A stretch of 64,000 bases of DNA from positions 3,160,001 through 3,224,000 of the forward strand of contig NC_045141.1 in the NCBI RefSeq assembly GCF_008831285.2, written 5' to 3'. Made by a program: the position numbers and the translations under genes. This document shows positions 39,301 to 48,924 of the stretch, piece after piece (position 1 is the first letter of the stretch; each line of letters starts with the position of its first letter). This DNA comes from Nymphaea colorata (Eukaryota; Streptophyta; Magnoliopsida; Nymphaeales; Nymphaeaceae). Under the pieces are notes generated by a model. That model saw nothing but the letters and a program-made list of their open reading frames with translations, was not told the DNA's origin and searched no databases.

Positions 39301-40841
39301 AAAGTTTTAAAGTCATCAAATACGATTATTCATCATGTAAATCTTCATTTTCATCGTCATCATTTTCTTCAAGTTCGGTATGATTCAGCTTGACTTGGTT
39401 CTACTCAGCCGAAACTCTGACTGACTTGGTTAAAACTCGTTTTACTCAGTCTGAAACTTGCTTCGCTCATGCAATCCGGTGATAGACTTTATATTTTATA
39501 ATCAAAGAGATGATTAGTTACTATTCTAAGTTCCTAACTACTTAATTACTTAACTTTTGATGTGTTCTAATATATTGGCATAACAAAATTTACAACTATC
39601 AAATTTGAAGATTGCAAATTAAAAGTTAAAAATGATTAACATATGATCCAGCACCATATCATATGATGTATCATGTATAGTATGATGCAATCCTGTATCT
39701 CACGTTACATTGCAATACGGGTACAATAAATTCCCATAATTAATCACAGGGATGTATGGTATTACAGATTTCAATAATTATGGCATGTATTGTAATGTAT
39801 TCTATACATACATACGTACATACAATTGTTACGGTTATTGTTCTTACATTTTTATCAGTGAGACTTTTCTCAAGTATCATTTAGAAACTCTGTTTTCTTG
39901 GGAAATCTCAAGAATTCAACTCAAAAGGATTTCAATTTTTTTTCTGCTAAACCATTGACAAAAATTCAAAATAGTTATTAAAATGTTGAAGGAAACTCCT
40001 TAAGTCACATGGATATGGCCAATTAACCATTGCCCTTGTGTCAATAAACCAACATCAGAAAACAGGTACAGCAACACGTTAGGATATTTTTTGGATCGGT
40101 TCTGGGATGGAACCCATCCAAAGCATATGTGTTGAAGTGTTTAAGGCATCGCCCAATGCCCAATATGACCCTTTGCTTTCCTGTCAACTGATCCCCCTTG
40201 CACAGATCTTGATCACAGAAGTTGTGATAAGCAGGGGGGATGCTTGCCAGCCAGCAATGACCGGTGATGGACAGCGGCAGCTGGCAGCAGCAAGGTAAGT
40301 ACCATTCTTTCAACTTTTCTGCTTTTTAAGCTATGGTTTGTTGTTTTTAACTCTTTTTGGATTAGGTTTTTTACATTTTGCTTCCCTAAATTTGATCTTT
40401 CTGACCTACACATGCATTATTAGTTTGGAATGTGTTTTTGATTAATGAATAGAATTTATCCTGTGTTTTCTTGTTGTATCATTTTGCTAAGCTGCATACT
40501 ATCAATCTTGTTCAATGTTCAATGGGCACAGATGCATACTTCAATGATGACACAATGATGTCCATCAATGATGTACTTTAATGATGATTCAAAAAAACCG
40601 TTTTATAGTTTATATTGCATATCCCTGTACACATTTTTTAAAATTGCTATGTACGTACCCACCTCGCCATAATACTAAAACTTATTAATCATATGTCTTC
40701 AATGTGCGTGTGTGTGTGTAGACTCTCTCTCTCTCTCCCCCTCCCCTTATATATATATATATATATATATATATGAGTTCTATCCTGCCGTGTGCCAAAT
40801 GTTGCCAAATAATTGAAAATTAAATATATATATATATATAC

Positions 40842-40872
<31 letters not shown>

Positions 40873-41217
40873 TTATGAGCTCTATCCTGCCGTGTGCCAG
40901 ATGTTGCCAAATAATTGAACATTAAAAATTTGTCAATAAAAAACAGCTGTCACATGAACATTAACAAGGGTTTATGATGCAATAGCCGTTTATGATGTTT
41001 TTAGCAACATTTTATGGTGTTTTTTACTGACTGACTTTCAATTTTTAGTCATCCTGCAACATCTAGTACACAACAACATAAAATTCTTATATTAGTTCTA
41101 ATATATATAGAACTAATAAAAGAATTCTATGTTTTCTAATATATATAGAACTAACATAAGAATTCTATGTTGTTGTGTACTAAATGTTGCAGGATGACTA
41201 AAAATTGAAAGTCTGTC

Positions 41218-41261
<44 letters not shown>

Positions 41262-43036
41262 CACATTACTTCTCTTTTCTGCTTTACATTTGCTTTTAAC
41301 CTTCAAAAAATAGATATATGCAATCACACACACACACATATATACATACCATAGTCACAAAGAATGCATTATTTTGAAAAAACTAGAAAAAAATGTGAGA
41401 AAATGAAATATCATTTAAAACTTTAAAAAACACGTTTTTAAAAAAGCGTAAAAAATGAAACAAATTTAACACGTTTTTAACTCGTTTTTTTGTGTTTTTT
41501 TTCACTTTTTCCATTTTTTATTTATTTTTATTTATTTTTATTTTTTTAATGCCAAACATTTTTTTCATTTTTTATTTTTTAATTGTTGCAAATCTACTTA
41601 TTTTTATTTTTCATGTTAGTGTTATTATTTTCTCACTTATTTTATTTTTTTCCTATTTTTAGTCTTTTTTTATTTTTTAAAGAATATTGTTTTGCTCTCT
41701 TTTTTTTTCATATTTTTCAAGCCCGCCGTATTATACCCGAAAAAAAGCATCACCATTTAAAAGCATTTAAAACTCCGAAACGTTATTTTTTAAAAGCATT
41801 TTTTTATAGTTGTGGGTATTAAAATTGGTACAAAATATGGCATAAAATAAATGATGATTTTCTTATAGCCAAATGGTGCTTCAAAGAAAAAAAATAATGA
41901 GTAATTGCAGCAGGAAAAGAAATAAGATATTAGAAAAAGAATAAAATATTTAGTTCTCATAAAACAATAAAAAACACAAAATAATTACCTTGAGATTTAC
42001 ACAATCTAAATGAAAAGATGACGGACACTGGTCACACAATATAAGGAATCCTCCATAGTGACATATACTGCATATGCTGTCACTTTCGTGTCCACTGCTT
42101 TTTGTAGTCCATCGGCTGCTGCACGTTCCAGATCTAAAGCTTGTATGATCACTTACTGCTTTATTCATTAAGGTCCTCCACAAGGACGGCTCCCCAAGAG
42201 TCCATTCTGAGATGCGACGAAGAAAACCATCTGTGCTTCTCAGATTGTACCAGAGTTGCTTAACCCATAGCGGCGCCGATGCCGCGGTGCCGTCGGTGAG
42301 TTCATTGACCAAAGCCAGGAAAGCCCACGTACCCCGAGCCGTCCAAGTCCCAGACACTTGGTCCCAGTCGCGCGTAAGCCTCAACCTGTCAACGTTAAAC
42401 CTCACTTCGTCTCCCTCGTCCGGGAAGAAGACGGACCTATCCCCGGAGCCAACCTTGTTATCAAACACAACTCCTTCCCACCACCCGTCCTCGTACAATG
42501 CATCGACGCATAGCCCATACCAGAAATCCTTCGGCCGAGGGCCAACGAACGGCGGTACCGAAGGCCTGATCCTACCGCGATGCCCACAGGCCGCATAAGC
42601 AGAAGGAACTCTCGCCGAAGAGGAAGGAGCACCACCAATGGTGCCAGAAACCGCGACACGCTCGACACAGTTGGTGATGCCGTCTTCGTCTACGAAGTGA
42701 TCGTATCTAATAACTCGAGTGTTCTCCGAGAACCCGATGACACTGCCAGTTTGCCATGATCCCCTAAGTCCCTCCTCGAGTTGCCTCACCTGCTGACGTT
42801 TAAGCAACACCAACAGCAAAACAACGTAAGCAAACCCAACAAGGAAAACCTCTCTGTCCCAAGAGAGAAACCGAAGAATCACTATCTCCAAGAGAAAGAT
42901 AGATACAAAGAACAATCAATCAGATAAGAAGGGTGGGAGGGAGAAAGAGAGAGAGACAGAGACGACATTGTACCTCAACTTTATCGCCGACAAGGAGAAA
43001 CTTCTTTTGCTTCCGCATCCCACTCCTTACTTGCAT
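33193..43036 (-). CDS. Agenet/Tudor - double PHD - GNAT protein, IDM1/ROS4-like
   Basis: Eleven coding exons join in frame (711 aa): 43036-42974, 42789-41989, 38480-38351, 38262-38174, 36932-36691, 35055-34969, 34883-34784, 34250-34052, 33920-33773, 33557-33503, 33414-33193; all introns are GT-AG. Domains: Agenet/Tudor-like region, aa 14-160 (FLLVGDKVEV...GSW; YEDGWWEGVVFD); PHD1, aa 261-300 (CSIC, CDQC, HLDC, CPCC); PHD2, aa 302-359 (CTIC, CDQC, HVGC, CSRKC); GNAT fold, aa 380-560, with acetyl-CoA motif QYRRQGMC at 488-495. In plants such proteins (IDM1/ROS4 group) read histone marks and acetylate histones in the nucleus; IDM1 itself counters DNA hypermethylation. That this gene has that activity is inferred. 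The tail, aa 571-711, is not recognised and ends in a partial 27-residue repeat. Start: MQVRSGMRK at 43036 or the inner Met at 43018. The frame is open upstream to 43279, so a longer N-terminus is possible. Confidence 0.9.
34549..34578. repeat. (CT)n microsatellite in an intron
   Basis: About 13 CT units within intron 7 of the PHD gene (34251-34783). Confidence 0.9.
40107..40298 (+). other. exon-like ORF inside intron 2, opposite strand
   Basis: A 63-codon frame starts MEPIQSICVEVFKASPNAQY, is of moderate complexity and runs through GGTAAGTACC (GT at 40296), a strong donor consensus. It also contains DPLLSCQLIPLAQILITE. Composition is more GC-rich than the surrounding intron. I do not recognise it. 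It may be a captured exon fragment or chance. Confidence 0.25.
40749..40925. repeat. 102-bp duplication with (TA)n
   Basis: gagttctatcctgccgtgtg and its following 30 bases (ending 'aattgaaaattaaa') begin at 40775 and recur at 40877 with four or so changes. (TA)n tracts precede each copy. Confidence 0.85.
41026..41220. mobile_element. foldback (near-perfect palindromic) MITE-like element
   Basis: The left arm, from actgactgactttcaat at 41026 through 'agtcatcctgcaacatctag' to about 41107, is the reverse complement of the right arm ending gaaagtctgtcggt at 41220. A short spacer around 'tctatgttttctaatatata' separates them. Arms of 80-90 bases differ at few positions. It would form a long hairpin in the intron transcript. 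Type unknown; a TA flank is possible because a (TA)n follows on the right. Confidence 0.8.
41219..41259. repeat. (TA)n microsatellite
   Basis: About 20 TA units directly right of the foldback element. Confidence 0.9.
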
Positions 43037-43276
43037 TCCATTTGGCTTCCCCGTTGAGGCTGCCTTCTGAACTGGATTGATCGAGGAAGAAGAATGGAGA
43101 AGAAAAAGATGGAACAGATTTCCTTCTCGGCTGAGCAGAGAGATTGGAAAGGGAGGCGCCAAAGTGCTTGGAGCCCAAGAAACCGTTTTCCTTCTTGGCT
43201 CTTGCAATTCTTCATGCGAAACAAACCGACTGAACAATTTAGAAGAAACCTCCCAACTTATATGCCCAAAACAAGA

Positions 43277-43282
43277 CACGTG
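43277..43282 (-). promoter_or_regulatory. G-box (CACGTG) upstream of the PHD gene
   Basis: The palindromic core occurs in acacgtggcc, about 240 bases upstream of the chosen start. CACGTGGC is the plant G-box/ABRE type bound by bZIP and bHLH factors. Function here is inferred from position only. Confidence 0.4.
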
Positions 43283-43311
43283 GCCATCAATTTTTTTTTT
43301 TCATTTACGTG

Positions 43312-43413
43312 CGAGTTTCGAGCAGCCCCATCATTACAAACGTCTCTCTCATTCGAGTTTTCGAGCGGCCCCATCATTACAAACCTCTCTCTCTCTCTCT
43401 CTCTCTCTCTCGC
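43312..43413. repeat. 42-bp direct duplication and (CT)n in the PHD gene upstream region
   Basis: cgagtttcgagcagccccat plus cattacaaac starts at 43312 and recurs at 43354 with small changes. A CT tract follows (43386-43413). CT tracts are common near plant transcription starts, and as GA on the gene's sense strand this could act as a GAGA-type element. Confidence 0.75.
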
Positions 43414-43439
43414 TAACACCAAAACTAAAACTAAGGACA

Positions 43440-45060
43440 TGTAATTGAGAGAATATCGATGGACTTAGTTGAAACTAATTAGTACTTGATTTAAGTGCAT
43501 GCTATAATGCGTACCATCTAAAAGGCAAGCCGTCACAACCTTTTAATTTTGGATGGTATGAGACCAACTAACACGCATAGGTTTAATGAGAAAAATATAT
43601 ATGAAGGAGAGGGGCAAAACTATGTTAAAATGGCAAAACATTAAAGAGCTTCTGGTCCCATAATGAGCGGAGCCGAAGCCGCAAATGTGTGTCCTTGTCC
43701 GGCCTGATAAGATTTGGCCTATATCTCTACAAACCAAGCTACCCGGCTATATTACTACAGTGCATGTTCCATGTTTTTACTTGAATGCCCTCGTTACTTG
43801 TTATAAAATACATTTATTAGTATGCTTTTGTTCTAAAACCACAATCAGTATTAATGCATATTCAAAAGTTGATCTTATTGGTCTTACAATTAGACATGTA
43901 ACTAGATGACATATCCCTTTGTTGCAAATACAAGAAATGAACTGCCATCAACTACGTAACGTCCAAAAAATTCATTTCATATAACAAATTTCTCGAGTAT
44001 CACTATTTTCTTATATCATCGTGCGCGTAACTGGATGCATGTATGCCCAATCATCATCATACATGTTGTTATGAGAATATATAACCAATTGTGAACCCAA
44101 AAATTTTTTAGGTAAGGAGCATTAATTCAAAATTTTTAGAGCTTTCATATGCCTAACAAAATTATGAAAGGGTACCAATATATAAATAAGCAAATGTTTG
44201 AGGGACACCAATATATAATATATAAATAAGCAAATGATAGGAAACAACTAACATGTGACTTTAAATAGATTTTGTGGGACATTTAAGCAACTACATGACC
44301 AAACTAGCCTTTTTTTTTTCTTGGGATGGGGGTGGTGCGCTGGGGGCTATATAAAGTTTCCAAAACTTCTACAAACGGAAAAATAAAGTTTTTGAAAATA
44401 TTAAGTAGTATACTGTATTTTTTCAAAACTACGGTGGGTCACCATAGCTAATTACCTATATGAGCCTATGTACTAACCTGTTAATTCAATTTATTTGTCC
44501 TAATTACAATGCCATATCATCATGTATTCTCGGTGACCTATGCTAAATCGCCATCATTGTGCATTATTTGTTTCACATAGGTAACTCGTTGAACTTTAGT
44601 TTGGTATGTCACTACCGTTTTGTTTTCATAAGGACGACGCGTCTTGTACTATGTAGCGACCATTGCTCTTTAGTTGCCACTTGCATCTCTCATAATTTGT
44701 TGAGAATTTTACCCCAAATAGCTTCATTTTGTATATGCACATGCTTTAGATCACTTCATATTGTATCACTTGCTTACAATGATATACATATTATTTAGTA
44801 GCAGCACAATAACAGAATATACTTTGAAGAATCACCAGTTAACTGTTCTTAAAGTGTTCCTAAGAGTTACCCATTCCTAGTGGAGCCTTGTTTGGAACGT
44901 TCTTCAAAAAGTGTTCCCAAAAATTTAAATTCTAGTTACATTTTAACATATATATAGGAACATTCACCTAACCGTCCCTAATACTTTATGTAATTTAAAT
45001 TTAAAGAATAATAACTCTGACCGTTCGTGTCGTCACTGTAAATAATATTTGTCAAAACGA
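43440..45060. other. non-coding intergenic stretch
   Basis: No coding similarity and no clear repeat apart from a short duplicated phrase 'accaatatataaataagcaaatg' near 44173 and 44208. Confidence 0.4.
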
Positions 45061-45112
45061 CGGCTCCGATCATCCATCGGGGCGATTCGCTGACACCAAA
45101 AGACAACTTTGA

Positions 45113-45140
45113 CCCCCCCCCCCCCCCCCCCAAAAAAAAA
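45113..45140. repeat. homopolymer run C19 followed by A9
   Basis: Nineteen C (45113-45131) then nine A. Long poly-C is rare in plant DNA and often marks sequencing or assembly uncertainty; its length should not be trusted. Confidence 0.85.
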
Positions 45141-45187
45141 GGGCCCGTGAGCAACCCCTCGTCCCGTCTCTCCTGCGGTTCAGGAAC

Positions 45188-45411
45188 GTGATTCCGTCCG
45201 TCGTCCCCCCCTCTCCCGCGTTTCCCCTTCCTCTCTTCCCCTCCCTCGCCCTTCCTCTTTCCAACGGATTCGGGTGCCCTAATCAGACGAAGGAGGAACC
45301 TCCGTTGAGCAGGGAAGAGAGCTGCAATCTCGCCCACCACCTGAAAAACCAGACGCAGTCCGGCCTCCTCAGGCGAAGATCCGGCTCTCTTCATCTATCG
45401 ACGGCTCAGGT
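45188..45411 (+). other. GC-rich 5'-UTR-like exon with splice donor
   Basis: 45060-45410 is rich in C, T and CG, typical of plant 5' UTRs, and ends in gacggctcag|gtaagtgcat, an excellent donor. No Met-initiated frame crosses the junction convincingly; the 92-codon frame from 45188 runs through the donor and looks fortuitous. It may be the first exon of a + strand gene whose other exons are broken or unrecognised. Related copies at 46470 and 47520 show that the exon end has been duplicated. Confidence 0.4.
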
Positions 45412-46673
45412 AAGTGCATTGAAGATTATGGATTTTGCATTTTTTGCCTGTACAGTGCAGATTTAGATCTTATTTTAGGTGTGGACCTGAAAAACCAGGC
45501 GCAGTCCGGCCTCTTCATCGCCTGAAAAACCAGCTCACTTCTCGACGTCAGAAAGAAGGTTCATCCACTAGCTCGCTGCTCGACGTCGCAGACTCCTCTG
45601 CTCCGCCTGAGGTGAGCATCCACCGCCTGAGCAATCGTCACCTCGCCTCTCGTCGTCTGTCGACGGCAACGACACACAACGCATCAGGGGAAGCAAAAGT
45701 AACGATATTCCCGGCACTTTTCACTAGCTCTAAATATTATTTTGACTTTCACAATGATTTTTCCATATCCCTGTTCTTGTTACAGGTATTGCATGACGTT
45801 TTGTAAATGCTCAATTTATCCTATCATTTTCTCTTCATGTTGAACGGTTGAGGTCTGTCGACAATAATAACAAATTGGCTGACAGCCATTCCTATTAGTT
45901 CTCCAAGATATCATATGTTTTTTTGTTCATTTATGTTGTATATGATGTCAGGATTTGATATTAAATGACATGAAAATTATTTTATGGAACCAAACTTCCT
46001 AATTTGATTTCACCAGTTATTGGGTATATACTTATAAGTTCTTATATGTTAAACTATTGTATTTCTCATTTCACAAATTTTATGAACTGAAAGTCAAGGT
46101 TTTCTTTCTTTTATGGGCGCATAAAAGCTAACAAGCAAAAAACAAAAAAAGTCAACTTTTGGTTTTGAATTTTCATGAAATTTTATTGTACTTTAGTGAA
46201 GCATGTTTTGTTCTTTGTTTTATGTTTTTCAAGTTAGAGACCACATCTGTATTTAGCTTCAATTACTTACAGAAAAATATGTATAAGTAGTAGTTCATAA
46301 AATTTGGCTTTTCAAATCATTTCTACATCTTATTTTTCATTTTTTATATTTTTTAAAGATATTATATATTTCAAAATTTTAAACCCAACGCTTACAGGTC
46401 ACCTCTTTATATTATCCATCACCTCACCTCAGGCTCAATGCTTAGCCTTGCATCAACTTAACAACATTGGTCGACAACATAGGTAAAGTACATTGAAGAT
46501 TTTGAGTTTTGCATTTTTTTTCTTGTACAGTGCAGATTTTTATCTTTTTTTGGGTGTGGACCTAAAAAACCAGGCCCAATCCGTCCTCCTCTTCACCTAC
46601 AAAACCAGCTCGCCTCTTCACCTACAAAACCAACCAGCTCCCTACCCGTCGTCAGAAGTTCTTTATGCCTGAG

Positions 46674-47486
46674 GGCCAGTTTGATGGGCTGGAAATATCC
46701 TATAGCGGAGGAGAAAAAATTCAAATTTTTAAAATTTTACTCTTTCATCAAACACAGATTTTAAAGGTGGAAACAAAAAAATATTTCTAGAAAAAATTTT
46801 CCAGCCAGAAAGTGAAAAACTTTTTTAGGATTTTTTTTTTGAACCGTTAGGAGGAAGAAGGGACGCGGAGGGAGGAGGAAGAAGGGAATGAGGAAGAAAA
46901 GAGGGATGAGGAAGAAGGAGGAACGGAAGGGAGGCGGAGGAAGAGGGAGGAGGAAGAAGGGAGAGAGGGCGGAGGAAAAAGGGAGGCGGAAAAGGGAGGA
47001 AGGGAAGGGAGGCGGAGGAAGAGGGAGGAGGAAGAAGGAGGAAGGGAAAGAGGGCGGAGGAAGAAGGGAGGCAGAAAAAGAAGGAAAAGGACGCAGAGGA
47101 AGAAGGGAAGGAGGAAGGAGGAAGGGAAGGAGGGAGGAGGAAGGAGGAAGAGACGCCCAAATCGGTAAACCCTTCTTCTTCCACCCCCTCTCTTCTTCCT
47201 CCTCCCTCCTCCGTCCTCCCATCCCTTCCCTTCTTCCTCCTCCTCCTCCTTCCTCCTCCTCCCCTCCCTTCCCTTCTTCCTCCCTCGCTCCCTTCTTTCT
47301 CACCATTTCCATCGATTCTAACTTTTCACCATTAAACGAAGAAATTTGTTTTCAGAAAAATAAATCCAAGTTAACAAACACAAGGTGGTTTTGGAAATAT
47401 GAAATTTTATTTTCCATTCACCAATTCCAAAAATTTATTTTTAGATATTTTTTTCCGTTTCCATATTTCCAGCCATCAAACGGGCA
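46674..47486. mobile_element. 813-bp MITE with TIRs and 5-bp TSD
   Basis: Left end ggccagtttgatgggctgga and right end (reverse complement) tgcccgtttgatggctggaa pair for about 25 bases. CTGAG flanks both sides (46669-46673 and 47487-47491). No transposase is encoded. The inside holds a purine-rich strand (46848-47155) followed by a pyrimidine-rich one (47165-47300), so the centre can fold back too. The long open frames here (Arg/Glu-rich on +, Ser/Leu/Pro-rich on -) come from this biased composition and are not genes. TIR style suggests a hAT or PIF relative, but the family is open. Confidence 0.8.
46848..47300. repeat. GGA/GAA purine tract opposite a TCC/TTC pyrimidine tract
   Basis: About 300 bases of nearly pure purine, then about 135 bases of nearly pure pyrimidine after a short mixed spacer. 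The mirror-like composition could form triplex or hairpin DNA. Confidence 0.85.
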
Positions 47487-47962
47487 CTGAGGAATCTTCA
47501 CCCACCAACGAATCACTTGTCGGCAGCATAGGTAAATACATTGCAGAGAACCTCCGACTCTTTGATTGGTTACTAATAGATGTTTGTATTGTAGCTTCTT
47601 GCCTATGAACCAATGTTGTAGATCAAATTGTTTGTGTTATATCAAGAAACTTGAAAACTGATGCCTAGATCAACAACAGTGCTGTCAACAATATGAATTT
47701 CGAGAAGTTTTAAAATACTCTCCAATTCAGATTTAGAACTTGGTCTTGCTGGGCAGGATGGTTGATAAGCACGTGAACGATTTAAACATTGTGAACTATT
47801 CTTACTCGTTAACTATGGGAAATGACTTTGTTGAGTTTGCTTAATCGTGGTTGCTTAACCATGGTTGCACAAGTTGAACTGCTGATTTTTAACATGTTGA
47901 AAGGTTCTTTTAGAAAGATAAGTATAGATTTAGTATGAACTCATCCTTTTTTTTTTTTAGGT

Positions 47963-48433
47963 TATGGTTTGCAAGCATGTTGCAATGAAGATCCCCATTT
48001 AAGTATAAAGATGGTTCTTTGTGCCATCCTTTGAAGCTCTATGAAAACCCGTAAGTCTGGCATTGTCCATACCATTTCATCATGTTATCATGTTACAAAT
48101 TGTCATACTAATTCTCCCTTTTTTTCTTGTTATATATTGACTTCAGATAGGGTGTCGTATTATTTTAAATCTTCACTTTCAATTTGTGTTTTGTAGTTTG
48201 TCTTCGAGTGTTGTTGTTATTGTAGGGAAGTTGTCCAATGTGTTTGGTAGTTGCTGCTATGCAGGTTCCAACGCAGCAAGAAGGCTGGACATGTCAACAA
48301 GTATCACTCACGATGTCAAAAAACAACGATAGTTTTGGATGACAACAATGTGATAGAACATAACATTTGTAATGATAATGAAGGGGGCACGACGCAACAT
48401 ATGTTGGCAATTTTGAAACAAGTAGTCACGTAA
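47963..48433 (+). pseudogene. exon-like fragments of unknown gene
   Basis: A poly-T acceptor (ttttttttag, ending about 47961) precedes about 90 bases ending aaaacccgtaagtc (donor-like). A second acceptor (gctatgcag, ending 48264) precedes an open stretch ending agtcacgtaagc (donor-like). The second piece includes HVNKYHSRCQKTTIVLDDNN and GGTTQHMLAILKQVV in one frame. I do not recognise the family. They could be later exons of the gene started by the 5'-UTR-like exon at 45.2-45.4 kb, but no frame joins the two pieces without stops in the first. Confidence 0.25.
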
Positions 48434-48654
48434 GCATTAAACATTTTGCTGATTCGGCTCAAACAATAACTAATGTTCACCCTGACTATGTGCTAGAAAA
48501 AGGAATGTAGTATGAAAGTGACAAGAAAGCACATTCGGTTTACATACATATCCAAAATGAGACTCACAAGTCCTCCCTCCCCCTTGTCTTTGGTGTTTTG
48601 AGTTTCGTCCGCATTAGCAATTGTAGCGATGCACCTTTCAATTTCAATGTTGTA

Positions 48655-48922
48655 CTCCCATCAAAAGTGGAGTCAAGGTGGGCCCTAGCACCACCTCAAA
48701 TTTTTGTTTTAAAAAAATTACATACAAATTTTAGAAAATTTCATTTATTTTATAAAAAATAATATTTTGATCCTAATCAAAATGTAAAAACTTTAATTGG
48801 CTTCCCCTACCACCTTAAAAATGCCCTAGCATATTATCTATTAGAATCCAATTACAAACCTGCGTTCTAAACGTTCCCAACTCTAACTCGATCGACCAAC
48901 TGAGCTAAGCTGTGCCCGTTAA
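48655..48922 (-). mobile_element. tRNA-derived SINE candidate
   Basis: On - the text starts cgggcacagcttagctcagt then tggtcgatcgagtt. It contains tagctcagttgg, a perfect RNA polymerase III A-box as in tRNA genes, and about 45 bases later aggtttgtaattgg, a weak B-box. A body containing 'gcatttttaaggtggtaggg' and ggtggtgctagggcccacct follows to about 48655. The A-box to B-box spacing and the unrelated body argue for a SINE rather than a tRNA gene. No target-site duplication was established. Confidence 0.45.
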
Positions 48923-48924
48923 AT

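Larger units (their letters stand above)
38481..41988 (-). other. intron 2 of the PHD gene, repeat-rich
   Basis: A 3.5-kb intron splits PHD1 between its His-Cys pair and its last Cys pair. Donor is CAAG|GTAATT at 41988, acceptor AAATAG|GAACC at 38481. It contains a diverged duplication with TA arrays (40749-40925), a foldback element (41026-41220), a (TA)n tract (41219-41259), oligo-T stretches and one ORF of unknown origin (40107-40298). The other introns carry only short duplications. Confidence 0.8.
45398..47548 (+). repeat. three partial copies of a splice-donor-bearing segment
   Basis: tcgacggctcaggtaagtgc (45398), tcgacaacataggtaaagta (about 46470) and tcggcagcataggtaaatac (about 47520) are aligned copies, each continuing 'attg(a/c)aga'. 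Copies 1 and 2 also share the next 130 bases (gtacagtgcagattt, gtgtggacct(g/a)aaaaaccagg, cagtccg/caatccg). The 813-bp MITE lies between copies 2 and 3. Confidence 0.7.

Noticed and set aside
42212-42598. 128-codon plus-strand ORF
   Set aside because: Antisense shadow of the GC-rich second exon of the PHD gene.
43077-43448. Two plus-strand ORFs of 116-123 codons opposite exon 1 of the PHD gene
   Set aside because: They overlap the first exon and upstream region in antisense and end in the CT microsatellite; no similarity.
44978-45394. 138-codon minus-strand ORF with Gly-rich run
   Set aside because: The Gly run comes from the poly-C tract; the rest is the complement of a 5'-UTR-like block with no similarity.
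46761-47490. Long Arg/Glu-rich (+) and Ser/Leu/Pro-rich (-) ORFs of 119-200 codons
   Set aside because: They lie inside a MITE with a purine/pyrimidine tract that lacks stop codons by composition.
48841-48922. tRNA gene
   Set aside because: A-box is good, but no acceptor stem pairing and a poor B-box; a SINE is more likely.
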